Assembly: GCA_045804265.1 (NCBI GenBank)
Contig: JBJMNK010000039.1
Span: forward strand, 1 to 64,000
Direction of reading: 5' to 3'
DNA from: JABFXC01 sp045804265
GTDB lineage: Bacteria > Gemmatimonadota > Gemmatimonadetes > Gemmatimonadales > Gemmatimonadaceae
DNA: 64,000 bases
The notes below the pieces were generated by a model, which was not told the DNA's origin, ran no database searches, and was given only the letters and a program-made list of their open reading frames with translations. Of this stretch, positions 17,483 through 26,678 are shown piece after piece. Every line of letters begins with the position of its first letter. Positions within the stretch are counted from its first letter, which is position 1. The position numbers and the translations under genes are program-made.

Positions 17483-17901
17483 ATGTTCGATTTGACTTTC
17501 GACCACGCGAACAGAAGGGAGGAACCGGCGGGGCACCGGGCGCCGGCGTTCACGCCGGAGCGGCAACACCGCGCGCTTGCTAAGCGGGCAGGAGTGATCT
17601 TCCTGGCGTCAGGGGGTGACGAGATCGTCGGGTATGCCTATCCTCGTTTGCGCGGGGCGTTCCGGCCCGCGGCCTCCGACAACAGTTGATGCGACAATGC
17701 ACCGCGCGCGCAACCGCAGAGGGCGCGACGACGCTCTGGCCGGGAGCGCGGGCGCCTAACGTGCGCGCGACCAGGTTCTACGAGAAACATGGCTTCCACG
17801 CGATCGGCAAGCAGACCTTCGTGCTCGCGAAGGACGAGCAGCATGACCTTGGCATCGCGCGAACTCTAACCGTGGTAGTCAAACCTCGACGTTCCAAATG
17901 A
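17483..17901 (+). pseudogene. broken GNAT acetyltransferase
   Basis: Two frames together spell a GNAT protein. The first (17483-17689) carries FTPERQHRALAKRAGVIFLA and DEIVGYAYPRLRG. The second, whose sense can be read from about 17660, carries ARGLRQQLM (remnant of the acetyl-CoA loop) and APNVRATRFYEKHGFHAIG, the usual motif B and C-terminus. The segment that normally links them (central strand before the acetyl-CoA loop) is missing and the frame shifts near 17640-17665, so the gene is inactivated by a small deletion. The octamer GCCTAACG (17754-17761) encodes Pro-Asn in motif B. The end overlaps the next ATG. Confidence 0.75.
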
Positions 17902-18431
17902 CTCCGCCTTCTCACGCGACCTTCCAGATTCCGCATCTCACCACAGACCGGCTGCTGCTGCGCGACTTCAGGCCGGAGGACTTCGAGCCATACGCCGCGA
18001 TGATGGCGCAGCCCGACGTTTGTCGCTATCTCGCAGACGGGCGACCACTCTCGCGCGCCGATGCATGGCGTCAATTGGCAATGTTCATCGGGCACTGGGC
18101 CCTCCGCGGATACGGACTCTGGGCCGTGGAGGAACGCGCGACGGGCCGGTTCATTGGGCGCATTGGCTGCCTTGAGCCTGAAGGGTTCCCGGCGTTCGAG
18201 ATCGCGTACACGCTCGCCCCGTCAGCGTGGGGACATGGCTACGCGTTGGAGGGCGCGTCCGCCGCACTCCGCTACGCACGTGAGACGCTGGGCCGCACGA
18301 GGATCGCGAGCATTATCCGACCTGCCAACAACCCCTCGATTCGGGTCGCGCAATCACTGGGCGCTGTCGCAGGCGAAACCGTGGAATTTCTTGGTGCCCA
18401 ATCAATCGTGCACTGGTATCCATCGGTCTAA
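17898..18431 (+). CDS. RimJ/RimL-type GNAT acetyltransferase
   Basis: 177 residues starting at an ATG overlapping the upstream TGA (ATGA). The N-terminus LTTDRLLLRDFRPEDFEPY is typical of the RimJ/RimL group, which acetylates N-terminal or small-molecule amines. The acetyl-CoA loop is degenerate (PSAWGHGYALEGASAALRYA), and PANNPSIRVAQSLGAVAGE is motif B. Substrate unknown. The coupling to the broken acetyltransferase upstream suggests both were once one transcription unit. Confidence 0.85.
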   Translation: MTPPSHATFQIPHLTTDRLLLRDFRPEDFEPYAAMMAQPDVCRYLADGRPLSRADAWRQLAMFIGHWALRGYGLWAVEERATGRFIGRIGCLEPEGFPAFEIAYTLAPSAWGHGYALEGASAALRYARETLGRTRIASIIRPANNPSIRVAQSLGAVAGETVEFLGAQSIVHWYPSV

Positions 18432-18555
18432 CCGTCAGTAGTCGTTGCGTACGACCCAGAGGCTTGACGTCGGGACCTGACACGCGCGCGCGTCGAGTCC
18501 GCGGTACGCCAGCCGTCACGGCCAGACTGCAGTCGATTCTCGTCCGGAAGGTACT

Positions 18556-18921
18556 ATGATTCCGTCAGTCGATCTCGAAGCCCAGTTCGCCCGTGTGACC
18601 GAGTACTGGTCGCCGAAGGTAGTCGCGCGTGTGAACGACCAATTCCTCAAGGTCGCGAAGCTAAAAGGGGAGCTCGCCTGGCACGCGCATGAGGCCGAGG
18701 ATGAGCTCTTCCTGGTGGTGCGCGGCCGCCTCCGGATTCAGCTCCAGGACGGCGAGTTGCATCTCGGGCCTGGCGAGTTCGCGGTCGTACCACGGCGCAT
18801 GCGGCACAATCCGGTCGCGGACGACGAGTGTTGGGTCGTCCTCATCGAGACGGTGACAACGAAACATACGGGCGACGTCGAAACGGCGCGGACGCGCTCG
18901 ATTGCGGAGCAGTTGTCGTGA
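18556..18921 (+). CDS. cupin-domain protein
   Basis: 121 residues, a single small beta-barrel. Cupin motif 1 reads LAWHAHEAEDELFLVVRGRL (two His and a Glu for metal), and motif 2 reads GPGEFAVVPRRMRHNPVA (metal His). Small cupins of this type bind a metal and a small ligand; the activity cannot be told. Stand-alone gene; upstream gap 124 bases. Confidence 0.85.
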   Translation: MIPSVDLEAQFARVTEYWSPKVVARVNDQFLKVAKLKGELAWHAHEAEDELFLVVRGRLRIQLQDGELHLGPGEFAVVPRRMRHNPVADDECWVVLIETVTTKHTGDVETARTRSIAEQLS

Positions 18922-19867
18922 AACGAAACCCTGAGCGCCAGCCAACGGTGTGCCGGGCAGGTGCCCGAACCAACGGGGAAACGCCGATGCGGCCGCGCGG
19001 GTGAGTTCCGCGCGGCTGAAAATGCGGTACGCGTGGGAGGAGGAACCAGTGGTGTGCCGGCCGCAGGTCTCCACATGCCGCGCTGGTCATGCAAGAGTCC
19101 ATCGCGCGACCGGCGGCGAGTCATATTGAATCCGCGTCGACCACACCGCCGCTCCGGCAGGACGCACCCCTGGCACACGAGCGGGTGCGACGCCCTGCGG
19201 GCAGCGCAAAGGGGCGAGGCGATCAATCGGGGCCGAACGGCGCGCAGGATTCGGACAGCGACCCACAACCGCGACCGATAACATCTAGTCTGTCCGGGCG
19301 GCGCGGCCGCGGTCACTCAAAGCTCGCCGTGCGTGAGCATGCAACGCGGGGTGTCACGATGACGCGCGTGGCGATGACTGGCTCCAGCTCACACGAATAC
19401 GAGCTCCCTGCGACGTGGACGCGAAACTGGGGCGGCCGCGCCGTTGCGTGCCGCTAGTACGATTGTGCGTATCGAATCCCGGCCGGGGCGGTGCGCCCAA
19501 GCTTCGCGACTCCTCGAACGCGGCGACTCGTGGGGATCACAGACCTACAAGCCCGACGAGCTGCTCCTCGTGCGGCTATCGGCGTGTCACGCGGTGGTCG
19601 CCCTCCGCCCTCGCGTCGGAACGGAGGTGGCTGTCATCAAGTGCTTCGACCAACTACGCGATGTGATGACGGCGACCGTTGAGGGCGGAGCGCGCTTCGT
19701 CGAGGTGGTGTTGCATCCGGCGGCGGCGTTAGACAAGCCACAGAGTCCGAGATGGTCAACGCTATCAGTGACCGCCCGCACCACCGGTGCTTCATCGCCA
19801 GCTCGTTCTATTTCCCTGTCGCAGGCAGGGTGGCGCCGCATCCCGCGGCCAGCGCGTTTAGGCAGTG
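18922..19867. other. gene-poor spacer, 946 bases
   Basis: No recognisable gene. The longest plausible frame (plus 19444-19881) lacks family resemblance and overlaps the methyltransferase start. A variant of the octamer, CGTTAGAC, lies at 19727-19734. The stretch may be decayed coding sequence. Confidence 0.45.
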
Positions 19868-20638
19868 ATGGCCGAAACTAATCCGACCCCAAAAGATTAT
19901 TTCTCTCGCCAGTCGGCCGCGTACGCGCGCTACAGGCCGCGGTATCCTTCCGCACTATTCGCCTATCTCGCAACAGCGGCCGAGTGTCGGGAGCTGGCGT
20001 GGGACTGTGCAACCGGCAGTGGCCAAGCGGCTGTCCCTCTCGCGGCGCACTTCGCGCGGGTGGTAGCCACCGACATGAGCGCGGACCAACTCCGCATGGC
20101 GGAGCCGCATGAACGGGTGGAGTACCGCGTTGCACGGGCGGAAGCGAGCGGCCTCGCCGCGCGATCGGTCGACCTCGTTATGGTTGCGCAGGCGTTGCAC
20201 TGGTTCAATCTCGAAGCGTTCTATCGAGAGGTCATCCGCGTCCTGGAACCTGGCGGCGTGGTGGCAGTGTCGAGTTATGGGAGCGCCACTGTGGTCGACG
20301 CCCCGGAGCTCGCGTCGATCCTTGAGCATTTCGAACGGACCACGCTCGGTCCGTACTGGCCACCAGGCCGGGAGCTCGTCGGCGAAGCGCTTTACACGCT
20401 GCCGTTTCCGTTCACGGAGCTGAAGGTTCCTTCGTTCCGGCTCGAGACCGAGTGGACGCTGGAGCTGCTCGTCGGCTATGCGCAGAGCTGGTCCGCGACC
20501 GCGCGCTACGTCGCCGCACAAGGCCACGATCCCACGTTAGAGCTGGAGGCCGCCCTTCAGCCCGTGTGGGGGCCACCCGAGCGGCGCCGGCTGATCCGAT
20601 GGCCATTTGCGGTGCGCGTGGGGCGGTACCAGCAATGA
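19868..20638 (+). CDS. class I SAM-dependent methyltransferase
   Basis: 256 residues from the ATG at 19868 (a GTG three bases before is also in frame). The N-terminus DYFSRQSAAYARYRPRYP and motif I LAWDCATGSGQAAVPLA (SAM binding) are followed by VATDMSADQLRMA (acidic residue for the ribose) and LVMVAQALHWFNLEAFYREVIRVLEPGG, the layout of Methyltransf_11 proteins similar to yeast Crg1/trans-aconitate methyltransferases. The acceptor is unknown. Confidence 0.87.
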   Translation: MAETNPTPKDYFSRQSAAYARYRPRYPSALFAYLATAAECRELAWDCATGSGQAAVPLAAHFARVVATDMSADQLRMAEPHERVEYRVARAEASGLAARSVDLVMVAQALHWFNLEAFYREVIRVLEPGGVVAVSSYGSATVVDAPELASILEHFERTTLGPYWPPGRELVGEALYTLPFPFTELKVPSFRLETEWTLELLVGYAQSWSATARYVAAQGHDPTLELEAALQPVWGPPERRRLIRWPFAVRVGRYQQ

Positions 20639-20705
20639 TCGAGATACAGATCCCGACCAAGACCTCCTTCGCAGAACGCTAGCGCGGCCGGGACTCATAC
20701 CAGGT

Positions 20706-21647
20706 GTGGCCTCGACTCGAAATCCTGTGCGCCCTCACGCGACACTCGTGCTCTTGATGCTTCTCGGGTTGGCGTTCGTGGCGCCCCTTGTAGTGGGGCT
20801 AACCGGAACCGCGCGAGATGGACGCCGCATCAACGAGAGCGCGCGACGACCCACAGCGTGGGACTGGCGATTGTCGATCGGATCGACACTGCTCTACGCA
20901 ATCGCGTTCAACCTCGTGTTCCTGGTCCAGGAGATCTGTCTCGTCCTGCCCAAGGCGTTGACGCCCGGTCTGCATCCGACGCTGTACCACAATAACCACA
21001 ACTGGACCGGCGAGAATCCGATCGCGCGCTTGTTGCAGGGATCCGGAGCGCTCGCGATTCTCGTGGTGGGCGTCCTCGCGATTGGGGTGCTCGCGCACCG
21101 GCCACCGCGCGGACTAACTACACGATTGCTCGTGATCTGGATCGGCTTCAACGGTCTTTTTCAATCGCTCCCGCAAGTCGTAGCCGGTGCCATCGTTCCG
21201 CGGAACGATGTCGGCATGGCCATGGATTATCTCCATCTCGGATGGATAGCCATGATTACGACGGCCCTCGCGGCCCTGGTCGCGATGGCCGTAGCGGGTA
21301 CTTGGCTCGCGCCGCAGCTCGTTGAAGTCGCGAGCAACCGGGTGCAGCTTGCGAGCTACGCACAGAGAATGACGGTCGGTCTCCGAGTCGCCACGTTGCC
21401 TGCCATCGCGGCGATCCCGGTGATCCTATTGTTTCGCATCCCGGGCCCCGTTGATCAGGTCGTAATGGTCCCGATCGCCGTCACGCTGATAGGTGTCGCG
21501 TGGGTGCAGGGGACGGCGTGGCGCGCGCCGAATTCACCGCCGCGACCCGCGCGCGGCCGCGTGGCGATTCGTACACCGCTCGCGCTCCTGCTTGTGCTCT
21601 TGGCCATCTTCCAATTGATGCTACGTCCCGGCGTCTCCTTCGGGTAA
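20706..21647 (+). CDS. multi-pass membrane protein of unknown function
   Basis: About 313 residues from GTG 20706 (start uncertain; the frame is open to 20607). Roughly seven hydrophobic segments, the first at residues 14-32 (TLVLLMLLGLAFVAPLVVGL) and the last near the C-terminus (LALLLVLLAIFQLML). A polar loop after the second segment contains YHNNHNWTGENPIARL, whose His/Asn cluster could bind metal. No family recognised. It lies between a methyltransferase gene and an ABM-like gene, all on the plus strand but with gaps. Confidence 0.7.
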   Translation: MASTRNPVRPHATLVLLMLLGLAFVAPLVVGLTGTARDGRRINESARRPTAWDWRLSIGSTLLYAIAFNLVFLVQEICLVLPKALTPGLHPTLYHNNHNWTGENPIARLLQGSGALAILVVGVLAIGVLAHRPPRGLTTRLLVIWIGFNGLFQSLPQVVAGAIVPRNDVGMAMDYLHLGWIAMITTALAALVAMAVAGTWLAPQLVEVASNRVQLASYAQRMTVGLRVATLPAIAAIPVILLFRIPGPVDQVVMVPIAVTLIGVAWVQGTAWRAPNSPPRPARGRVAIRTPLALLLVLLAIFQLMLRPGVSFG

Positions 21648-21744
21648 TGGAGCGTCGGCAGCATCGGCCCGCGACTAGGCGTAGAGGGAGCGATCATTAA
21701 CCGCCGCCCGGAGCAGACCGGCCGGAAAACCACGGAGAGGAGAA

Positions 21745-22044
21745 ATGTACGCGATTGTACGAGAATCGACATACAACCCGGCTATGCTGGAGCAGGGAGA
21801 CGAGCGGATCGAACAGTTTCAGGCCGTGCACGCTCGACAGCCTGGTTACGCAGGCACGGTGGTGATCGAAGTTGGCTCCGGACGATGGCTGACCATAAAT
21901 CTGTGGGACACCGAGAAGGACGCTACTGCCGCGCTTCCGGTGATGGCGCCCATGGTGCAGCGACTGCTCGAACCAATGATGGCCGGGCCATCGCGCATCA
22001 TCGGCGCTGGCCGCGTCGTACTCACCGACCTCGAGAAGCACTAA
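21745..22044 (+). CDS. ABM-like (antibiotic biosynthesis monooxygenase fold) protein
   Basis: 99 residues starting MYAIVRESTYNP, with the pattern of dimeric alpha/beta-barrel proteins: strand, helix EQFQAVHARQPGYAGTVVIE, strand WLTINLWDTEKDATAAL, helix. GGAGAG before the ATG is a good ribosome site. Proteins of this fold include monooxygenases and heme degraders, but many are uncharacterised and no catalytic residues stand out. Confidence 0.75.
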   Translation: MYAIVRESTYNPAMLEQGDERIEQFQAVHARQPGYAGTVVIEVGSGRWLTINLWDTEKDATAALPVMAPMVQRLLEPMMAGPSRIIGAGRVVLTDLEKH

Positions 22045-22346
22045 GGTCATCGGCCTCATGACTGAGTGACGTGCCGCCTCGCGAGGCTAGCTGGAGGCGA
22101 GCGCGGTGGCTGCAGAGTCGAGCAGATTCAGCGCCGATGTCAACACGGATTGCACGCTGTACGCCGATGCAATGCGTTATCCCGCTCCCAGCTACCGCCT
22201 GCCTCCACTGGCGTGGACAGCACGTTTATTATCATCTCCGCACCGACGTGTACATCAGCCGTCGTGATACGCGGCGAAGGACCGCAGCGCGACTCGTTAG
22301 ACGATCGCTAGTGCGGCCGGTTGATGGGTCAGGCGTCCGCCCAACG
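22045..22346. other. spacer with attC-like half sites
   Basis: 302 bases without a recognisable gene. CGTTAGAC at 22295-22302 and GCCCAAC at 22340-22346 fit the 7-base core patterns GTTRRRY and RYYYAAC of integron attC sites, but in the order of two abutting half sites and not of one complete site. Confidence 0.4.
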
Positions 22347-22793
22347 CTAGGGCTTGAGGTCCATCACTGCCCTCCCGCTTCTCAGATCAGTTGGAACCGA
22401 GACGTGTTCGTGAACGATCAACCACTTGCCATTGGTCTTGCGATAACAAGCGGTCCAGCGGAGCCACCAGTCGGTTTGCTGACCGCTCTTTAGTGTTCCA
22501 GCAATTCGGTGGAGGCAATAGCTGAATGCCACGTCATCGCCGATAGCAATGCGGATATCGGGAAACTCGACGTGAATCGGACCCTGATGCGACTCGAAGA
22601 ACTCTTGCCAGTGCGTCACGAACGCTCCGGCCCCTACGGTTTGCAGCGGCGGAAGGATGTCGAACGACACAATGTCCGCGGCAAACGCAGCCATGACTCC
22701 GTCGACGTCCTTGTCGCGAAAGGCCATTGCAAAGCGGTCCAACAACTCCCGGATGGCCGCTTCGTCATTCGATTTGTCTTTTTGGATAGTCAT
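22347..22793 (-). CDS. SnoaL/ketosteroid-isomerase-like protein
   Basis: 148 residues from the ATG at 22793; the frame stays open to 22883 but the extra sequence is not protein-like. NTF2 fold: NDEAAIRELLDRFAMAFRDKDVDGVMAAFAAD, then FVTHWQEFF, a strand with VAFSYCLHRIAGT, WTACYRKTNGKWLIVHEHVSVP. This matches the SgcJ/EcaC family, whose members isomerise or bind small ligands. Divergent from the second SnoaL-like gene at 23147. Confidence 0.85.
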   Translation of the reverse strand: MTIQKDKSNDEAAIRELLDRFAMAFRDKDVDGVMAAFAADIVSFDILPPLQTVGAGAFVTHWQEFFESHQGPIHVEFPDIRIAIGDDVAFSYCLHRIAGTLKSGQQTDWWLRWTACYRKTNGKWLIVHEHVSVPTDLRSGRAVMDLKP

Positions 22794-23146
22794 GATTCGG
22801 TAGCCATTCGAGCCATGCGGGTCCCGGTTCCGGTTGAGCCCAGAGTGCAAGTGCGAACAAGATTGTGAGCGGGCAACGGCCACGTGGATGATCAGCGTCG
22901 ATGTGGCCGAGGTAATTAATGAGAGTCCCGCGCAGCCACGCTGTCAGGAACCTGTGAGGTACTCGATCCCTCGAGCGGCGACTAACAGCGGCGGGAGGCA
23001 CAGCTGGTACGTCCACGGCTTGTTCGACAAGATCATGGTAGCCCGACGATCGTCCGTGAGCCCAGGCTGTACGTCGGGCCGGTGAGCGGGTGGCTGACGG
23101 ACCATCGTCACCGGTGTGACAACGATGCGAGCGAACGAACTGTCCC
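22794..23146. promoter_or_regulatory. divergent spacer between two SnoaL-like genes
   Basis: 353 bases upstream of both genes, so it should hold both promoters. I could not find convincing -35/-10 pairs or inverted repeats. Confidence 0.3.
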
Positions 23147-23638
23147 ATGCGAGCGAAGACCCTTGACCGTTCTGCCGGTGATCGGCTGGCGCTTCGTGAA
23201 CTCATCGATGCATATCACGCCGCCGTGAACATGCGCGACCTCGACCAGCTGGCGGCGCTCTTCACGGCGGACGCGATCTGGGAAGCAATGCCACCAGTGG
23301 GCCTTCGCTTCGAAGGGCGTGCGGCGATTCGTGACGGCCTTCGCGGAACGATCGGCAAGCAGGAGATGCTCGTTCAGAGCTCATCCGGTGTGCACATCGA
23401 GACCCTCGGCGACGACGAGGCGCTGATCAGGAGCACGATGATCGAGCTCGGTCGGGAGGTGGAGGGTGGCCGGGGGTGGTGCGCTGTCGCCTTTTATCTT
23501 GATCGTGCCGTGCGGGACGAAGAACCGAGGGCGTGGCGCTTCGCGCGCCGCACTCTTCATCTGCGCTACATGCAGCAATTGTCCGTTGCCGGAGAAGTCT
23601 TCGCCGTTCCTCCGCCACGCCAAGCGATACGGGAATGA
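23147..23638 (+). CDS. SnoaL-like NTF2-fold protein
   Basis: 163 residues. DRLALRELIDAYHAAVNMRDLDQLAALFTADAIWEA is the standard opening of SnoaL_4 proteins (dehydratase/isomerase-type pocket). RFEGRAAIRDGLRG and the C-terminal RRTLHLRYMQQ complete the fold. Its stop overlaps the ATG of the methyltransferase gene downstream (ATGA), so the two are translationally coupled and may act on the same small molecule. Confidence 0.85.
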   Translation: MRAKTLDRSAGDRLALRELIDAYHAAVNMRDLDQLAALFTADAIWEAMPPVGLRFEGRAAIRDGLRGTIGKQEMLVQSSSGVHIETLGDDEALIRSTMIELGREVEGGRGWCAVAFYLDRAVRDEEPRAWRFARRTLHLRYMQQLSVAGEVFAVPPPRQAIRE

Positions 23639-24357
23639 GATCGACCATCGTGGAGCACTCGCGCATGCCCGACGTCGAGCGCGAGCAGATCGCATACTAT
23701 CGGGCCCGGGCCCCGGAGTACGACGAGTGGTTCCTCCGTCACGGACGCTATGACCGTGGTTCGGCGCTCAACACGCGCTGGTACCATGAAGTGGGCATGG
23801 TTACGGAAGCCCTGGACAACTTTCACCCAGCCGGGCGTGTGCTGGAGCTGGCGTGCGGCACCGGCCTGTGGACGCAACGCCTTCTCGCACATGCTTCGGG
23901 AATCACGGCCGTCGATTCGGCGCCGGAAGCGCTCGTCCTCAATCGTGCACGGGTGCAGTCGCCCGCAGTGGAGTACGTAACGGCGGATCTGTTCTCGTGG
24001 CGGCCGACGCCAGCGCACTACGACGTGGTGTTCTTCGGCTTTTGGCTTTCGCACGTTCCGCCCGCGCGCTTCGGCGCGTTCTGGCGACTCGTGCGGGATG
24101 CGCTGCGTCCCGATGGGCGCTTCTTCCTGATCGACTCACGGCGCGAGCCCACGTCAACTGCGATCGATCACCGGCTCCCATCGGAAGACACCGCGACGCT
24201 CCGCCGGCGACTGAACGACGGACGCGAGTTCGAAATCTACAAGATTTTCTACGAACCCGACCCACTCGTCGCGCGGCTCGCGACGCTTGGCTGGGCAGCG
24301 AAGGCGAGCGTCACGCCGACATACTTCCTGCACGCAACCGGGCATCGGGCGGATTAA
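23635..24357 (+). CDS. class I SAM-dependent methyltransferase
   Basis: 240 residues from the ATG overlapping the SnoaL stop. It opens with YYRARAPEYDEWFLRHGRYDRG; motif I is VLELACGTGLWTQRLL, then ITAVDSAPEAL, YVTADLFSW and VVFFGFWLSHVPPARF; the C-terminal RRLNDGREFEIYKIFYEP matches small-molecule methyltransferases of the class I type. Acceptor unknown. Coupled to the SnoaL-like gene. Confidence 0.88.
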   Translation: MRSTIVEHSRMPDVEREQIAYYRARAPEYDEWFLRHGRYDRGSALNTRWYHEVGMVTEALDNFHPAGRVLELACGTGLWTQRLLAHASGITAVDSAPEALVLNRARVQSPAVEYVTADLFSWRPTPAHYDVVFFGFWLSHVPPARFGAFWRLVRDALRPDGRFFLIDSRREPTSTAIDHRLPSEDTATLRRRLNDGREFEIYKIFYEPDPLVARLATLGWAAKASVTPTYFLHATGHRAD

Positions 24358-24378
24358 GGTCGTAGGTCGGCTCCCGGT

Positions 24379-25929
24379 TCACCGCTCAAGCGTCTCCGCC
24401 AGCCGCCTGAGGGCCGCACGCAGCACACGGGGCGGGAACGCCGAGTAACCAAGCAGCAGCGCACCGCGCTCGGGCCGACGGACGGCGTAGCGCGACAGCG
24501 CGGGCGCGACAACGCCGCGAGAGAGGGCGCGCGCCGAGATGTCCTGGTCGTCCACCCCGGGCGGGAGCTGGCCGACCAGGTGCATCCCCGCGTCACCGGA
24601 GGACAGCGTCAGCCGATCTCCGAGCAGTGCCGGAGCCGCTTCGAGGAGCACGTCGCGCCGCTCGTGGTAGAGCATTCGCATGCGCCGCACATGCCGAGCA
24701 AAGTGCCCTTCGATGAGAAAGTCGGCGAGCACCGCTTGCTCCACTCCGGGCGGGTGACGGTCGGTGAGCGCGCGCGCCGCCGCGAACGCCTCGGCGAGCG
24801 GCGGCGGAACGACGAGATATCCGAGCCGCAGTGCCGGAAACAGTGTCTTGCTGAACGTGCCGACATAGAGGACCCGTCCGGCGTGATCGAGCCCGTGGAG
24901 CGCCGCAAGCGGACGACTCGCGTAGCGGTACGCGCTGTCATAGTCGTCTTCCACGATCCAGGCGTTGCTTGACGCGGCCCACCGGAGTAGCTCGAACCGA
25001 CGGCTCGCAGTCATGATCGCTCCAGTCGGATACTGGTGGGACGGAGTGACGTAAACGAGTCGCGCATCGGGCGCGGCACGCACGCCCGCGCGGACGTCGA
25101 GCCCCTCGTCATCGACCGGCACCGGCTCGACACACGCACCTGCGGCAAGGAAGACGCTGCGCGCGCGAGGGTAGCCGGGGTCCTCCATCCAAACGCGATC
25201 TCCCGAGTCGAGGAGAAGCCTCACGACGAGTTCGAGGGCCTGCTGCGCGCCACCAGTCACGATCACCTGTTCCGGTGCGCAGCTCGTACCGCGCGTGGTC
25301 GCAACGTGCGCAGCGATCGCCCCGCGAAGCGGGCCAAACCCCGCCGCGGCGCCATACCCGCCAAGCGTCTTCATGCTGCCGCGCAGCCGTCGCGCCGTGA
25401 GGCGCGCCCAGAGCCGCCACGGGAACTCGTCGAGCGCAGGAACACCCGTTCGGAAGGCGCGCACCTCGGCGCCAGCATCGCCAGCGCCAGCAGCGCTGGC
25501 AGCGTCACCATGGGCGTCCAGCTGGTCGGCGGAGCCGGCGGCACCGAGGGCGGCAAGTGATTGACCGCGCGCTGAGAGTCCGACTCTGGCAGGAGTGGGG
25601 CGCGTTTGTCGATTCGGCGACGTTGGCCTGCGGAGCGCGGCGAGCGTCGTTTCCGGGAGCGTGCTCGCGACGAAGGTTCCGGCTCGCTCTTGCGTGCTGA
25701 CGTATCCCTCGGCACGGAGCTGCGCGAGGGCAGTGAGCACCGTGTTGCGGGAGACCGCCAGCTCGTCGGCGAGCACCCGAGCGGAAGCCAGCCGGGCTCC
25801 CGGGGCGAGCGTGCCGTCGAGGATTGACCGACGAATTCCCGCATAGACCTGCCGATGAAGCGGCGTGACACGGTCTGTGCCCGACGCGATGGGGGGTGCC
25901 GGCGCGCCGGAGCGGAGGCGGGGCGTCAT
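24379..25929 (-). CDS. MocR/PdxR-type GntR regulator with aminotransferase domain
   Basis: 516 residues from the ATG at 25929 (upstream in-frame ATGs at 25968 and 26052 are less likely). Winged HTH of GntR type at about 20-90 (LHRQVYAGIRRSILDGTLAPG, ELAVSRNTVLTALAQLRAEGYV), an Ala/Pro-rich linker, then an inactive-type class I aminotransferase domain with GFGPLRGAIAAH, EDPGYPRARSVF and the PLP lysine in GTFSKTLFPALRLGYL (Lys361). MocR proteins sense PLP or amino-acid aldimines. It is divergent from an operon ending in a PLP-dependent decarboxylase, its likely target. Confidence 0.92.
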   Translation of the reverse strand: MTPRLRSGAPAPPIASGTDRVTPLHRQVYAGIRRSILDGTLAPGARLASARVLADELAVSRNTVLTALAQLRAEGYVSTQERAGTFVASTLPETTLAALRRPTSPNRQTRPTPARVGLSARGQSLAALGAAGSADQLDAHGDAASAAGAGDAGAEVRAFRTGVPALDEFPWRLWARLTARRLRGSMKTLGGYGAAAGFGPLRGAIAAHVATTRGTSCAPEQVIVTGGAQQALELVVRLLLDSGDRVWMEDPGYPRARSVFLAAGACVEPVPVDDEGLDVRAGVRAAPDARLVYVTPSHQYPTGAIMTASRRFELLRWAASSNAWIVEDDYDSAYRYASRPLAALHGLDHAGRVLYVGTFSKTLFPALRLGYLVVPPPLAEAFAAARALTDRHPPGVEQAVLADFLIEGHFARHVRRMRMLYHERRDVLLEAAPALLGDRLTLSSGDAGMHLVGQLPPGVDDQDISARALSRGVVAPALSRYAVRRPERGALLLGYSAFPPRVLRAALRRLAETLER

Positions 25930-26072
25930 CCGCCCACCCGGCGAAGCGGGAATGCTGGTACCATGCATTGGCGCATTCTGGTGCTGTTCATGGGGCCACG
26001 CCGAATCTATCCTCTCATTACCTCGCGCTCCAGTGCCGCGTCGCACGGCCACCGATCTCGATCGCCGATGTC

Positions 26073-26678
26073 ATGATCACGCTCGCTCCCATTACGCTCG
26101 AAGGGTATGGCGTTCGCCTCGAGCCACTTGCCCCCGAACACGCTACACCACTCGCCGAGGCGGCCTCCGATGGCCGCCTCTGGGAGCTCTGGTACACCAC
26201 CGTCCCGGACCCTGACGACGTCGCGCGCTATATCGCTGACGCACTCGCCGGGCAGGCCGCCGGCCACATGCTTCCCTGGGTTGTTCGCAGCCTCGCATCG
26301 GGTGACATCGTCGGCACCACGCGTTACCACGACGTCATACCCGCGATCGACCGCGTTGAAATTGGTTGGACGTGGTATGCCGCGCGCTGTCAGCGGACGC
26401 ACGTCAACGCTGCCGCCAAGTTGCTCCTCCTCACCCATGCCTTTGAAACTGCAGGGTGCCAGGCGGTGGGACTCAGGACCGATCGCTTCAACATCCGTTC
26501 GCAACGCGCGATCGAGGCGCTGGGCGCGCGCAAGGACGGCGTGCTCCGCCACCATCAGGCGCGCCGCGATGGCACGGTGCGGGATAGCGTCATGTACAGC
26601 ATCCTGCTCCCGGAGTGGCCCGATGTGAAGTGCCACCTCCTCTTCCGACTGGCGCGGCAGTCCCGCGAAGCGGCATGA
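26073..26678 (+). CDS. RimJ/RimL-type GNAT acetyltransferase
   Basis: 201 residues from the second of two close ATGs; the frame is open further upstream. ITLEGYGVRLEPLAPEHATPL is the usual N-terminus; VEIGWTWYAARCQRTHVNAAAKLLLLTHAFE replaces the classical acetyl-CoA loop, as in the YjcK/RimJ group. RTDRFNIRSQRAIEALGARKDG is motif B. It is the first gene of a three-gene operon and overlaps the next start (ATGA). Confidence 0.87.
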   Translation: MITLAPITLEGYGVRLEPLAPEHATPLAEAASDGRLWELWYTTVPDPDDVARYIADALAGQAAGHMLPWVVRSLASGDIVGTTRYHDVIPAIDRVEIGWTWYAARCQRTHVNAAAKLLLLTHAFETAGCQAVGLRTDRFNIRSQRAIEALGARKDGVLRHHQARRDGTVRDSVMYSILLPEWPDVKCHLLFRLARQSREAA

